In this document: positions 17,036-26,106 of the stretch, in pieces
How positions within the stretch are numbered: position 1 is the stretch's first letter
Layout: each line of letters opens with the position of its first letter
Source: Maribacter sp. ACAM166
GTDB lineage: Bacteria; Bacteroidota; Bacteroidia; Flavobacteriales; Flavobacteriaceae
Direction of reading: 5' to 3'
NCBI RefSeq assembly: GCF_005771495.1
Contig: NZ_VAUW01000036.1
Span: forward strand, 1-45,689
DNA length: 45,689 nt
Translations under genes and position numbers: made by a program
Notes under the pieces: generated by a model
What the model was told of the DNA's origin: nothing
Databases searched by the model: none
What the model saw: the letters and a program-made list of their open reading frames with translations, nothing else

Positions 17036-18139
17036 TTAAAAATCAAATTTTAATTGCACTAATATTGATTTATCTATACTCTTTATGAGTTTCTTGTTAT
17101 CTGTGTTCAGGTTAGAAAGAGAAATACCAAGTAAACGAACGGAATTCTGAAGGCCTTCTTGATATAATAATTCTTTTGCAGTTTCTAGAATTAGGGTTTT
17201 GTCCGCTATAAAATAGAGTAGAGTTTTGCTTCTAGTCTGAAGGGTAAAGTCACTATATTTTATTTTTAAGGTTATTGTTTTCCCCGCAATTTTTACTTTT
17301 TTAAGTCTTCGCTCAAGCTCTTCAGCAATTTGCTCTAAACGTTCAAGCATAAAAATTTCGCTACTTAAATTTTCATTAAAGGTACGTTCTGCACCAACAG
17401 ATTTAGGGATACGATGTGGTTTTACTTCACCATTGTGTATTCCCCGAACCACAGTATAGTAGTAGCCTCCACTCTTGCCAAATTTGTCTGTCAAGAATTC
17501 AGAAGATTTGCCTTTTAGATCTTTACCGGTAAAAATTCCCAATTGATACATTTTTTCAGCAGTAACCTTACCTACGCCGTAGAATTTACGAATATCAAGA
17601 TTTTCTAAAAATGATATGACTTCTTCTGGATTTACTGTTTTTTGTCCATTAGGCTTATTGATGTCGCTGGCTACCTTGGCAATAAATTTGTTGATAGATA
17701 TTCCAGCGGAGGCGTTTAACCCTGTTTCTTCTAAAATACGTTGGCGGATTTCGGTTGCCAGTAAAGTAGCAGAAGGATTTCCTTTTTTATTAATGGTTAC
17801 ATCAAGATATGCCTCGTCAAGAGATAAAGGCTCTACCAAATCTGTATATTCAAAAAATATAGCCCTGATTATTTTTGAAATTTCCTTGTACCGTTCAAAC
17901 CGAGGTTTAACAAAGGTAATATGCGGACAGTTTTTTTTTGCTAAATAGGCGCTCATCGCACTTCGAACACCAAACTTACGGGCTTCATAATTTGCAGCAG
18001 CAACTACACCTCTTTTTTCACTACCACCAACGGCCAAGGGTTTCCCTTTTAAGTCAGGATTATCCAATTCCTCAACGGAAGCATAAAAGGCATCCATATC
18101 GACATGGATAATTTTGCGTAATGACAATTCATTGGGCAT
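17036..18139 (-). CDS. dinB: DNA polymerase IV (DinB, Y family)
   Basis: DinB is an error-prone translesion polymerase. Catalytic acids are Asp14 (IIHVDMDAFYASVEE) and Asp108/Glu109 (PLSLDEAYLDV). Tyr19 is the likely steric gate against ribonucleotides. The little-finger domain follows at about 235-345. I start at the ATG (18137-18139), giving 367 residues; the frame also allows a TTG two codons earlier. It is divergent from the CYTH gene across 52 nt. I see no LexA-like operator in that gap. Confidence 0.93.
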   Translation of the reverse strand: MPNELSLRKIIHVDMDAFYASVEELDNPDLKGKPLAVGGSEKRGVVAAANYEARKFGVRSAMSAYLAKKNCPHITFVKPRFERYKEISKIIRAIFFEYTDLVEPLSLDEAYLDVTINKKGNPSATLLATEIRQRILEETGLNASAGISINKFIAKVASDINKPNGQKTVNPEEVISFLENLDIRKFYGVGKVTAEKMYQLGIFTGKDLKGKSSEFLTDKFGKSGGYYYTVVRGIHNGEVKPHRIPKSVGAERTFNENLSSEIFMLERLEQIAEELERRLKKVKIAGKTITLKIKYSDFTLQTRSKTLLYFIADKTLILETAKELLYQEGLQNSVRLLGISLSNLNTDNKKLIKSIDKSILVQLKFDF

Positions 18140-18191
18140 AAGCAAATTTAAGACTTATCTTAGTTTAAGTATAGTAGTGGTGCCAAATCAT

Positions 18192-18659
18192 ATGATAGAA
18201 ATAGAACGTAAATTTTTAGTAAAATCAGAGGCTTATAAGTCTTCTGCCAGTTTGAAAACACGAATAGTTCAAGGTTTTTTAAATACCGATGCAAATAGAA
18301 CGGTAAGAGTACGGATAAAGGGTGAAAACGGATATCTTACTATCAAAGGAAAATCAAATACCTCTGGCACTTCTAGATTTGAATGGGAAAAGGAGATTTC
18401 AGTACAAGAGGCTGATGCCTTGCTATTGTTATGTGAGAAAGGAATTCTTGAAAAATGTAGGTATGAAATTCCTGTTGGGAATCATGTTTATGAGGTAGAT
18501 GAATTTTATGGTGATAATGAAGGTTTAACAGTTGCCGAGGTAGAGTTAAATTCAGAGACCGAAACCTTTGAAAAGCCAGAGTGGTTGGGAAAAGAAGTTA
18601 CAGGTGAGATTAAGTATTATAATTCGCAATTAAGCAAAAAGCCGTTCGTTTTGTGGTAG
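18192..18659 (+). CDS. CYTH domain protein (triphosphate tunnel metalloenzyme)
   Basis: The product starts MIEIERKFLV and carries the family signature ExExK (Glu3, Glu5, Lys7). Alternating basic and acidic strands such as RTVRVRIKGENGYLTIKGK and VYEVDEFYGDNEGLTVAEVE line the tunnel. At 155 residues it matches short bacterial members, which are often inorganic triphosphatases; the substrate is not proven here. The frame is open 26 codons further upstream, but the ATG at 18192 gives the conserved N-terminus. Confidence 0.88.
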   Translation: MIEIERKFLVKSEAYKSSASLKTRIVQGFLNTDANRTVRVRIKGENGYLTIKGKSNTSGTSRFEWEKEISVQEADALLLLCEKGILEKCRYEIPVGNHVYEVDEFYGDNEGLTVAEVELNSETETFEKPEWLGKEVTGEIKYYNSQLSKKPFVLW

Positions 18660-18728
18660 GAAAACTATGCTGTTTTATTACCACCCTATTTATACGAAAC
18701 CTATCGGTAAAGGGTGCATATTTTATGT

Positions 18729-19124
18729 TTATTTTACCAACACACCGTCTTTCTCTATGATTGGAATAGGTACAAGGTTACCTTCGTTAACGCTATTTTG
18801 TTCAAATAGAAAGCGCTTTTCGTATAGCTTATTACCGGCATAATAGGTAACAAAGAACTCATTTTTTAAGGCCAACACATCTTCTAGTACTACCTCAATT
18901 TTGTGGTAAGATTTTGCATCCACAACACCAATAGTATGTCTCATGACCGACGTTTTACGCTTATCGTCATATCCTTTTGAAATAATCATTACCATTTCGA
19001 TAGGCGCAGTGCTGTTATTGAGTATATAGGCGTTCCAGTCTTTGGAAAGAAACTCTTCATTCCATTCTTGGATGATAGCGACATAAACATCCTTGGCAAT
19101 AGGTATTTCAATATCTTTTTTCAA
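18729..19124 (-). CDS. Conserved hypothetical protein next to pheS
   Basis: This is a 131-residue soluble protein without signal peptide or recognised domain. It starts at a TTG (19122-19124), giving MKKDIEIPIAKDVYVA; the frame is closed three codons upstream and holds no ATG there. I recall similar proteins beside pheS in Flavobacteriaceae, sometimes labelled as PheS-related from position alone. It follows pheS by 9 nt and is surely cotranscribed. Mixed beta-strand content and the absence of conserved polar motifs give no catalytic hint. Confidence 0.7.
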   Translation of the reverse strand: MKKDIEIPIAKDVYVAIIQEWNEEFLSKDWNAYILNNSTAPIEMVMIISKGYDDKRKTSVMRHTIGVVDAKSYHKIEVVLEDVLALKNEFFVTYYAGNKLYEKRFLFEQNSVNEGNLVPIPIIEKDGVLVK

Positions 19125-19133
19125 AAAGGGGTT

Positions 19134-20153
19134 TTATAGAGCGCTTCTAAATTGTTCTAGAAAGCGTAAATCGTTTTCGCTTAACATTCGTATATCTGAT
19201 ATCTGATGCAGTAGTAGTGTGATACGATCTATACCCATGCCGAATGCAAAACCTGAGTAAACTTCAGGATCAATACCACAGTTTTTAAGTACATTAGGGT
19301 CAACCATACCACAACCCATAATTTCCAACCAACCTGTGCCTTTGGTCATTTTATAATCGGTTTCAGTCTCTAATCCCCAGTAAACATCAACTTCGGCACT
19401 AGGTTCCGTGAACGGAAAATAAGATGGTCTAAGCCGAATTTTAGATTTACCGAAAAGCTCAGTTGTAAAATATTGAAGCGTTTGTTTTAGATCTGCAAAA
19501 GAAACATCCTTGTCAATATATAGCCCTTCAACTTGATGAAAGAAACAATGAGATCTAGATGAAATTGCTTCATTTCTATACACCCTACCAGGTGATATGG
19601 TACGAATAGGTGGCTTATTATTTTCCATATAACGCACTTGTACCGATGAGGTATGGGTTCGCAAAAGGATATCTGGATCTGTCTGAACAAAAAAGGTGTC
19701 CTGCATGTCACGTGCCGGGTGATATTCTGGCAAGTTCAATGCGGTGAAATTATGCCAATCATCTTCTATTTCTGGACCTTCAGATACATTGAAGCCAATT
19801 CTTGAAAAGATATCAATGATTTTGTTCTTTACTATAGAAATAGGATGTCGAGCACCAAGTTCTATGGGGTTTCCTGGTCTGGTTAAATCCCCATAAACTT
19901 GTTCATCTGTATGTGCGCTTTCTAAAACCTCTTTTAAAGCTTCTACTTTTTTTGTTGCAGCTTGCTTTAGTTCATTAATGGTCTGACCAAATTCTTTTTT
20001 CTGCTCATTTGGAACATTCTTAAATTCAGCAAAGAAGTCATTCAAGATGCCTTTCTTTCCTAAATATTTAATTCTAAACGTTTCAACAGCTTCCATATTA
20101 TGAGCTGTGAACGATGCTACTTCAGAGATTTGTTCCTTTATCTTATCAATCAT
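19134..20153 (-). CDS. pheS: Phenylalanine-tRNA ligase alpha subunit
   Basis: PheS is the catalytic subunit of the heterotetrameric enzyme that charges tRNA-Phe. An N-terminal coiled coil (about 1-90) is followed by the class II core with motif 2 ([15 protein letters not shown]) and motif 3 ([18 protein letters not shown]). The 339-residue length is normal. The beta subunit gene pheT is not in this window, a common split arrangement. The small downstream gene is cotranscribed. Confidence 0.96.
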   Translation of the reverse strand: MIDKIKEQISEVASFTAHNMEAVETFRIKYLGKKGILNDFFAEFKNVPNEQKKEFGQTINELKQAATKKVEALKEVLESAHTDEQVYGDLTRPGNPIELGARHPISIVKNKIIDIFSRIGFNVSEGPEIEDDWHNFTALNLPEYHPARDMQDTFFVQTDPDILLRTHTSSVQVRYMENNKPPIRTISPGRVYRNEAISSRSHCFFHQVEGLYIDKDVSFADLKQTLQYFTTELFGKSKIRLRPSYFPFTEPSAEVDVYWGLETETDYKMTKGTGWLEIMGCGMVDPNVLKNCGIDPEVYSGFAFGMGIDRITLLLHQISDIRMLSENDLRFLEQFRSAL

Positions 20154-20224
20154 GAATGGTGATTAAAGAAGCAAATTTAAAACTTTTAAAAGAGGTAGAA
20201 TACGTTTTTATTGATTTTGATAGT

Positions 20225-22099
20225 CTAAGTGGATATGAATTTATCTTTTACATTTTCCTTTACCCAATTAAGACATTCTTTAAATGATTCAAAAATATGC
20301 TCTTCGGGTATCAAATCGGGTATTAGGCCAACACGTTCCATCATGTATCTAGGTTGATTAAGGACATTTACAAATAATACTTTGATACCCGCTTTTTTAA
20401 GACTGATTAACACATCTTCTAGTGTATATAGGCCAGATTGGTCCATGTATTGCATGCGGCCCATTCTAATTATTACAGTTGATGCGGTTCTTGGAATTTG
20501 ATCTGCCATTTGTTGGAAATCACTTGTAGAACCGAAGAAAAGTGGGCCTTTCAAATGTTTTATAAAAACCTCTTCTTGCAAATTTTTAGGAAAATCTCCT
20601 TCATCTGGCCAATTTGCCTCCTTTTCTAAAGTTTTTACATCAGAACGTTCTGCAGTTAAATCCCCCATTTTCTTCATAAACATTAGGGATGCGATTACTA
20701 GCCCAACACCAACTGCATATACAAGGTTCCAAACAGAAGAAAGAACAAGAACAACTAACATGATAACAACTTCTGAACTAAATTTAATAGGACCTAAGCT
20801 CATATCTTTCGGTAAACTTGGTATTGCTTTTAAACCTTTATAATCCATAACACCAATACCTACGGTAACCAAGATACCCGCTAGCACAGCAGCAGGAATT
20901 TGTGATGCTACAGGGCCGAGTGCCAATAAAATTATCAACAACAGAATACCGGCAATCATACCAGATAGCTTAGTTTTTCCACCAGCATTGATATTAACAA
21001 CAGTTCTTATTGTTGCACCTGCACCTGGGATACCACCAAAAATAGCGGCAATACTATTACCTATACCTTGCCCTACCAGTTCTTTGTTAGGCTTATGTTT
21101 AGTTTTGGTCATGTTATCGGCCACTACGGATGTCAACAGCGAATCAATTGCGCCAAGAAGGGCCAAAGTAAGTGCTGTAAAAATATAAGGAGTTACAGAA
21201 CCGAGTTCAAACTCTGTGAAAATGCCAAGATTAGGTACGGGAAATCCACTAGGTATTTGTTCTATTGGTCTATAGTCAAGACCAAAACCGTATGCCACAC
21301 CAGATACTGCTATTAATGCTACCAAGGCACTTGGTATCGTAGTGGTTATACGTTTGAATCCATATATAATTATAATTGTAGAGAGCGCAAGTACTAGTTC
21401 TAGCCAGTTGATATTTCTTAAAGCTCTTGGCATTATTTTTAAAGCGCCAAGTACACCTGAAGCATCTGATTTTGCCAATGTCTGTGCCTCTTTAAGCATA
21501 TCGACCTCCGTAATTTTTTCAGCACGTGAAATGGTTTCTTTAAAGTTCTCCAAAACCAAAATTCCTTCACCAGCTTCTTCTTTTAATATATTATCTAAAA
21601 TGATCTCTTCTGCCATGGGCTTGTACTTATTAACATAGTCCATGTCCTCTTTTGGATAATAACCAATTGAGGGTAGTATTTGGGTCACTAAAATGATTAC
21701 ACCAATTGCGGTCATAAAACCAGAAACCACTGGGTAGGGAATGTATCGAATGTATTTTCCAACTCCGATGAGGCCTAGTCCTATTTGCATTAGCCCTGCT
21801 AAAAGAAAAACGATTAAAATCGCTGGCAGTGCTTTTTCCATACTACCGTCATTAATGGCTACAATACCAGCAATAACAACCATACTAACTGCCGTCATTG
21901 GTGCCGTAGGCCCAGAAATCTGAGTGCTGGTTCCACCAAAAAGTGCAGCGAAAAAACTAATGAAAATTGCACCGTAAAGACCTGCGCTTGGGCCCATGCC
22001 CGAGCTTACGCCAAATGCTAGTGCCAGAGGCAATGCAACGATACCGGCAGTGATACCGCCAAATAAATCGCCTTTAAAATTTGAAAATAGTTTTTTCAT
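20225..22099 (-). CDS. SulP-family anion transporter with STAS domain
   Basis: This inner-membrane protein has multiple hydrophobic helices, beginning with GGITAGIVALPLALAFG typical of SulP transporters, and a cytoplasmic STAS domain at about 505-615 (LKGPLFFGSTSDF to VLFVNV). SulP proteins carry sulfate, bicarbonate or dicarboxylates. The carbonic anhydrase immediately upstream on the same strand (112-nt gap) makes bicarbonate uptake likely, as in BicA-like systems. A periplasmic or loop insertion near 150-200 (NKYKPMAEEIILDN) is larger than in minimal members. Specificity is inferred. Confidence 0.9.
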   Translation of the reverse strand: MKKLFSNFKGDLFGGITAGIVALPLALAFGVSSGMGPSAGLYGAIFISFFAALFGGTSTQISGPTAPMTAVSMVVIAGIVAINDGSMEKALPAILIVFLLAGLMQIGLGLIGVGKYIRYIPYPVVSGFMTAIGVIILVTQILPSIGYYPKEDMDYVNKYKPMAEEIILDNILKEEAGEGILVLENFKETISRAEKITEVDMLKEAQTLAKSDASGVLGALKIMPRALRNINWLELVLALSTIIIIYGFKRITTTIPSALVALIAVSGVAYGFGLDYRPIEQIPSGFPVPNLGIFTEFELGSVTPYIFTALTLALLGAIDSLLTSVVADNMTKTKHKPNKELVGQGIGNSIAAIFGGIPGAGATIRTVVNINAGGKTKLSGMIAGILLLIILLALGPVASQIPAAVLAGILVTVGIGVMDYKGLKAIPSLPKDMSLGPIKFSSEVVIMLVVLVLSSVWNLVYAVGVGLVIASLMFMKKMGDLTAERSDVKTLEKEANWPDEGDFPKNLQEEVFIKHLKGPLFFGSTSDFQQMADQIPRTASTVIIRMGRMQYMDQSGLYTLEDVLISLKKAGIKVLFVNVLNQPRYMMERVGLIPDLIPEEHIFESFKECLNWVKENVKDKFIST

Positions 22100-22211
22100 A
22101 AGTAGAATATAATGTTTGTAAATTAAATTTAAATAGGATAATGTATAGGGCTTATTTTAAGAACATAAAAAGTAATAATTCAATACTTTGGTTTTTAAAT
22201 GTAGATAGAAA

Positions 22212-22844
22212 TTAATAGTTATAAAATTCTACCGCTCCAGTTGCGAGGTCATACATTGCCCCAACAATCATAATTTCACCCTTCTCTTCCATGTCCACTA
22301 AAACCCTGCTACGTTCTCTAATATTATCAATAGTTATTTCTACATTTTTCACAGCTACTCTATCAACAAATTCTAGATTTTTAGAGTTTCTAATACTCTC
22401 GTCCTTTGGCTCTTTGACTGCAGCTACTGCAGGCTCAATCTTATTTATCAACGCAGTAAGATTTCCTAATCGGGCATGATCACAAGCTCCTTTGATTGCA
22501 CCACAACTAGTATGGCCTAAAACAACAACTAACTTGGTTCCAGCTAATTTGCAACCAAACTCCATACTACCAAGAATATCCTCATTCACAAAATTACCGG
22601 CTATTCGTATGCTAAAAACATCACCCAGACCTTGATCAAAAACTAATTCAGCAGAAACCCTTGAGTCTATGCAGCTTAAGATGGTCGCAAATGGAAACTG
22701 GCCTTCACTGGTATCATTTACTTGTTCTAAAAGATTTCGATTTGCCTTCAAATTATTCTGAAATCTTTCATTTCCTTCCTTTAAGAAGGCTAAAGATTTT
22801 TGTGGGGTTACGGTGGCTTGAGTTTCTTTAGTATGTGCTTTCAT
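22212..22844 (-). CDS. Beta-class carbonic anhydrase
   Basis: The enzyme interconverts CO2 and bicarbonate. The zinc ligands are Cys58, His111 and Cys114 (CIDSRV and GHTSCGAIKGA), with the Asp60/Arg62 dyad present. The 210-residue length is normal, and no signal peptide is seen, so it is cytoplasmic. It precedes the SulP transporter on the same strand, giving a transporter/anhydrase pair that could hold internal bicarbonate for carboxylases such as those of fatty acid synthesis. Confidence 0.94.
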   Translation of the reverse strand: MKAHTKETQATVTPQKSLAFLKEGNERFQNNLKANRNLLEQVNDTSEGQFPFATILSCIDSRVSAELVFDQGLGDVFSIRIAGNFVNEDILGSMEFGCKLAGTKLVVVLGHTSCGAIKGACDHARLGNLTALINKIEPAVAAVKEPKDESIRNSKNLEFVDRVAVKNVEITIDNIRERSRVLVDMEEKGEIMIVGAMYDLATGAVEFYNY

Positions 22845-23197
22845 AGGGGTGTATTTTAATTCTAACTATTATTAGATATCCCGGTTTAAATTTTAGGGAT
22901 AATTAGATGTAGTATACTACTGTAATTTCTGTTGGTAGTTAATGATGATTATTCAGTTTCTAGAATATCAAATGAATATAATTTAATTTAACTCGATAAT
23001 TATCGTTTTTAGTCTTGGGCGTAAATAGCTAATGTTTTCATTAGACCCCGTTACCCTAAAAACTTCAGAACCTCTTGTAATTAACGCAATGATAACTAAA
23101 GAGATGTGCTTTTTAATTATTTAAACTACTTGATTCAAAGCTGTTTATGATTAAAAATATAAAGTATAAATTAATCAATGATGAAAAAATAAAAATA
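22845..23197. other. Intergenic region upstream of carbonic anhydrase
   Basis: 353 nt of AT-rich DNA between the carbonic anhydrase start and the end of a small exported gene. I see no supported open frame, no clear terminator and no consensus TAnnTTTG box. It presumably contains the promoter of the carbonic anhydrase-SulP pair. Confidence 0.5.
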
Positions 23198-23494
23198 CTA
23201 ACAGAAAGGTTCTGGAGGTGGAGATAAAACTTCCAATGATAAATTAAAACAATCAATACTATGGACGTTACGTCTAATTGAGTTTTCGTAGATAGCAATC
23301 AAAGAGAAATCTAATAAATTTTCTTTGACAAACTTTTCTTCGGCCATCGATTTTTTCCCCGACTCTTGTTGTTCCTCTTCATTGAGGTTGGTAACGACTA
23401 TAGGGTTGTCAACGTTACAAAGAGTAATTATGCTCGGCGCAGCTACTGCAAAAAGCCATAAAAGTAACAATGTAATGCGTGCGGTGTTTCTCAT
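23198..23494 (-). CDS. Small exported protein with C-terminal LSPPPEPFC
   Basis: The 98-residue product starts at MRNTARITLLLLWLFA; an upstream ATG would precede the mapped -7 box, so I use the inner one. Residues 1-20 form a signal peptide or membrane anchor. The remainder is polar and acidic (NEEEQQESGKK), and it ends in a proline-rich tail with a terminal Cys. No family is recognised. I recall short flavobacterial proteins with similar PPPE tails near carbonic anhydrase/SulP pairs, but that is memory, not a search. Its partner and role are unknown. Confidence 0.6.
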   Translation of the reverse strand: MRNTARITLLLLWLFAVAAPSIITLCNVDNPIVVTNLNEEEQQESGKKSMAEEKFVKENLLDFSLIAIYENSIRRNVHSIDCFNLSLEVLSPPPEPFC

Positions 23495-23510
23495 TTTCTC
23501 AAATCGAAGG

Positions 23511-23518
23511 CAAAGATA
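23511..23518 (-). promoter_or_regulatory. -7 element upstream of the small exported gene
   Basis: TATCTTTG on the minus strand fits the consensus exactly and lies 16 nt before the ATG at 23494. No TTG is found at the standard distance. Confidence 0.45.
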
Positions 23519-23551
23519 ATGTTCCAACTTCGAAATTCTGTTAACAAATTT

Positions 23552-24319
23552 CTAAAAGTCCTTTAACAGTTTTAATTCACCTTTTAGAACCCAACCTGTT
23601 TTGCCGTCTGCTAGTCTGATTTTAACCCAGTTGTTTAGCTCATCCAACACGTTGACTTTAGTGCCGGCATGTAATACAAATACCTCTTGACTTGATTCGT
23701 TTGGCTCAGATTTTATAAAACTCTCTTCAGCAAATATTATGGCAGGTTGAGTTGCATTGAAATCTCTTTGCTGAATGAAGCCGAAAATAATGGCGATAAC
23801 ACATAATAATAATGCAATTAGGCTACCAATAAAAGCCCATCGTTTTCTAGCAGAATAGCTGGAATAGTAAAAAAGAATGTATAATAAAACAAAAACAGAC
23901 ATTGCCCCGATGGCAAGATATGCCCATTGGTCAAATGTTAATTTATCCGTTACATTTTTATATAATTTGGAAATACCTGTTTCAGGTATCGTGTCTATTG
24001 CATCTAAAGTCATGTTTTGGGCATAACTAAGATTTGTTTTAATTTCTTCATCGTTAGGAGATAGAAGTAAAGCTTTCTCGTAAAAATAAATACTCTCGGC
24101 AATTTGGTTGAGTTTATAATATGAGTTTCCTAAGTTGTAATATACAGCTGTTGAGTGCTCCCCATTATCTAGAATAGTGATATATAAACTGATAGCCTTT
24201 TCATACTCACCCGTATTATAGTCGGTAGTAGCCTGTTCGAACAATTTGTTGTTCTGTGCACTACAAAGTAAAACGGTAAAAAGGCTAATAAATATAGCTA
24301 GCTTTTTGAACATGCTCAT
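23552..24319 (-). CDS. batE: BatE: TPR and SH3 domain protein
   Basis: This is the last gene of the Bat (Bacteroides aerotolerance) operon. It has a signal peptide (about 1-21, ending LLCSAQ) and TPR repeats at about 25-105 (AVYYNLGNSYYKLNQIAESIYFYEKAL). Two membrane helices lie at about 132-152 and 163-184, and a bacterial SH3 domain fills about 195-250 (VNVLDELNNWVKIRLADGKTGWV). Its ATG overlaps the batD stop by 4 nt (ATGA). SH3 domains of this type often bind peptidoglycan or peptides, so an envelope role is likely. Confidence 0.85.
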   Translation of the reverse strand: MSMFKKLAIFISLFTVLLCSAQNNKLFEQATTDYNTGEYEKAISLYITILDNGEHSTAVYYNLGNSYYKLNQIAESIYFYEKALLLSPNDEEIKTNLSYAQNMTLDAIDTIPETGISKLYKNVTDKLTFDQWAYLAIGAMSVFVLLYILFYYSSYSARKRWAFIGSLIALLLCVIAIIFGFIQQRDFNATQPAIIFAEESFIKSEPNESSQEVFVLHAGTKVNVLDELNNWVKIRLADGKTGWVLKGELKLLKDF

Positions 24320-26106
24320 AATTGTTTATCCATTAGAGAAATAACCTCACTTGCCTTTTCATAATCGGCTTGCATTTGCACATCTGAAAATGGGCTATAC
24401 CTGGCAGCTTCACAATTCTCTAATAATGCTGTAAAACTTTGTATCGTATTTGTTTCTATTGATTTTTTACCTAGTAGTTCAACAATTTTATCCTTACTGA
24501 ATTCTGAGGTTTCTAGTTTTAATTTTGCTTTTAAGTAATTGTGCAATGCTCTATCTAATGCTACATAAAAAGAATCTTTATTGCCTAATTCTTTTTTAGC
24601 GGCAGAAAGATATTTTCGTGCTAATTTATTCGCCCTCCTAACTTTATTTCCTACGATATCTCCTGCTTTGGCTTCTTTCTTTTTTCTAAATGCTATGGCC
24701 AAAGGAATCAATAAAAGGGGGGAAAGCAACCAGATGTAAAAATTTGTTGAACCAAAAAAGTAGGATACGGTTGTGCTCGAAAGGTTAGGTGTTAATTTTA
24801 TGAAATTAAATTTAGTTCCACTTGAAATAACAGATTGTTTTGCGTTGTTCGGGTCAGTCGCCGAATTATTTGAGGCACTTAAGGGCCCTTCTAAGACATT
24901 GACAACAATCTCATCTGATGTTAAGGTGATGTATTTTGCGGTGGTAGGATTGAAAAAGCTAAATATTAATGGAGCAATAGGATATTTTCCCTTAAATGCA
25001 GGGACTACAGTATATTGATTACTTACTTTGCCTTGCATTCCTGCTAAAGTAGTTCTAACCCCTTCGGTAAATTCTGGTTCATACACTTCTAAAGCACTTG
25101 GCAATACGAGTTCAGGTAACTTGAATAGCTTAAGGTTTCCTTTTCCATTTACTTCTACAGTTGCTTGTAAAGATTCCGTTGCATTTAAGCTTGTCTTACT
25201 GGTCGTAACTGAAAAATAAAAGTCGCCAACGGCACCGTTAAAATTGGCAGGTTGGTCTGCTAACGGTAATGATTTTACATTAATAGTTCTATTACCTGCT
25301 GATACTGTTTTATTTGTCTGTGCATAGATGCGTCCACCAAAAAAATCACGTCTTCCTGTTGGTACATCAACCGTAACATCAAGAGACAATGGTTCGATAT
25401 CTAATTTCCCTGATTTTTGTGGATAGAGCACCACACGTTTTAAAATGACATAACGATATGGTTTTCCTTTATATGTACCATTTTGAGCACTTAAGCTTGA
25501 TACTTTAATATCTTGACTCCAGAAATTATTATAGGTAGGATTGTCTAATGGTTGGTAATTGGATACACTAATATTCGGACTCACATAGAGCTTATAGATT
25601 ACTGTAATTGCTTCGTTCAAGAAGGGATTCGTTTTCCAAATTTCAGCAACTAAATGAAGATTTTCATCGGCTACATCGTCTGCTGTCATCTGATCGCTAG
25701 GTTTGTCAACAGCGGTAGTAACTTCAACTTCTTTTGTTAGTGATTTATACGTTACCCCACCAATAACTATTGATGCCTGTTTCATCGTGAACTTTCCTTT
25801 TGCAGTTGGCGCAAGCGTATATGAATAGGATTTCGAATAACTTCTCACCCCATTTATCCATGAAGAACTAATGGACTGGGAAGGCCCCATGACCACCCTA
25901 AACCCATTAAAATCTGGCGGATTAAAGTTATCACCATCACGATTCATTACAAAATCTACCCTTAATCGTTCATTCAGGCCAAGCTTAGGTTTGCTCAACT
26001 TCATTTCAAAAGTGATGGCACTATTGTTTTGTGCCATCATCATAAGAGATGATAGAAAAATCGTTAGTAATAACGTTAATCTACTTATGGTCCTTAAGCC
26101 TACCAA
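24316..26106 (-). CDS. batD: BatD: oxygen-tolerance protein
   Basis: BatD is a membrane-anchored periplasmic protein. A signal peptide (about 1-25, ending MMMAQ) is followed by tandem beta-sandwich modules, one transmembrane helix (about 455-475, FYIWLLSPLLLIPLAIAF) and a helical cytoplasmic C-terminus of about 120 residues. The 596-residue length is typical. The start is TTG (26104-26106), overlapping the batC stop by 7 nt; no in-frame ATG gives a complete signal peptide. Within the operon it likely scaffolds the BatA/BatB complex. Confidence 0.88.
   Translation of the reverse strand: MVGLRTISRLTLLLTIFLSSLMMMAQNNSAITFEMKLSKPKLGLNERLRVDFVMNRDGDNFNPPDFNGFRVVMGPSQSISSSWINGVRSYSKSYSYTLAPTAKGKFTMKQASIVIGGVTYKSLTKEVEVTTAVDKPSDQMTADDVADENLHLVAEIWKTNPFLNEAITVIYKLYVSPNISVSNYQPLDNPTYNNFWSQDIKVSSLSAQNGTYKGKPYRYVILKRVVLYPQKSGKLDIEPLSLDVTVDVPTGRRDFFGGRIYAQTNKTVSAGNRTINVKSLPLADQPANFNGAVGDFYFSVTTSKTSLNATESLQATVEVNGKGNLKLFKLPELVLPSALEVYEPEFTEGVRTTLAGMQGKVSNQYTVVPAFKGKYPIAPLIFSFFNPTTAKYITLTSDEIVVNVLEGPLSASNNSATDPNNAKQSVISSGTKFNFIKLTPNLSSTTVSYFFGSTNFYIWLLSPLLLIPLAIAFRKKKEAKAGDIVGNKVRRANKLARKYLSAAKKELGNKDSFYVALDRALHNYLKAKLKLETSEFSKDKIVELLGKKSIETNTIQSFTALLENCEAARYSPFSDVQMQADYEKASEVISLMDKQL

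Noticed and set aside
23113..23298. Minus-strand 61-codon frame near the small exported gene
   Set aside because: It overlaps the 3' end of the better supported exported-protein gene in another frame and has no promoter or family.
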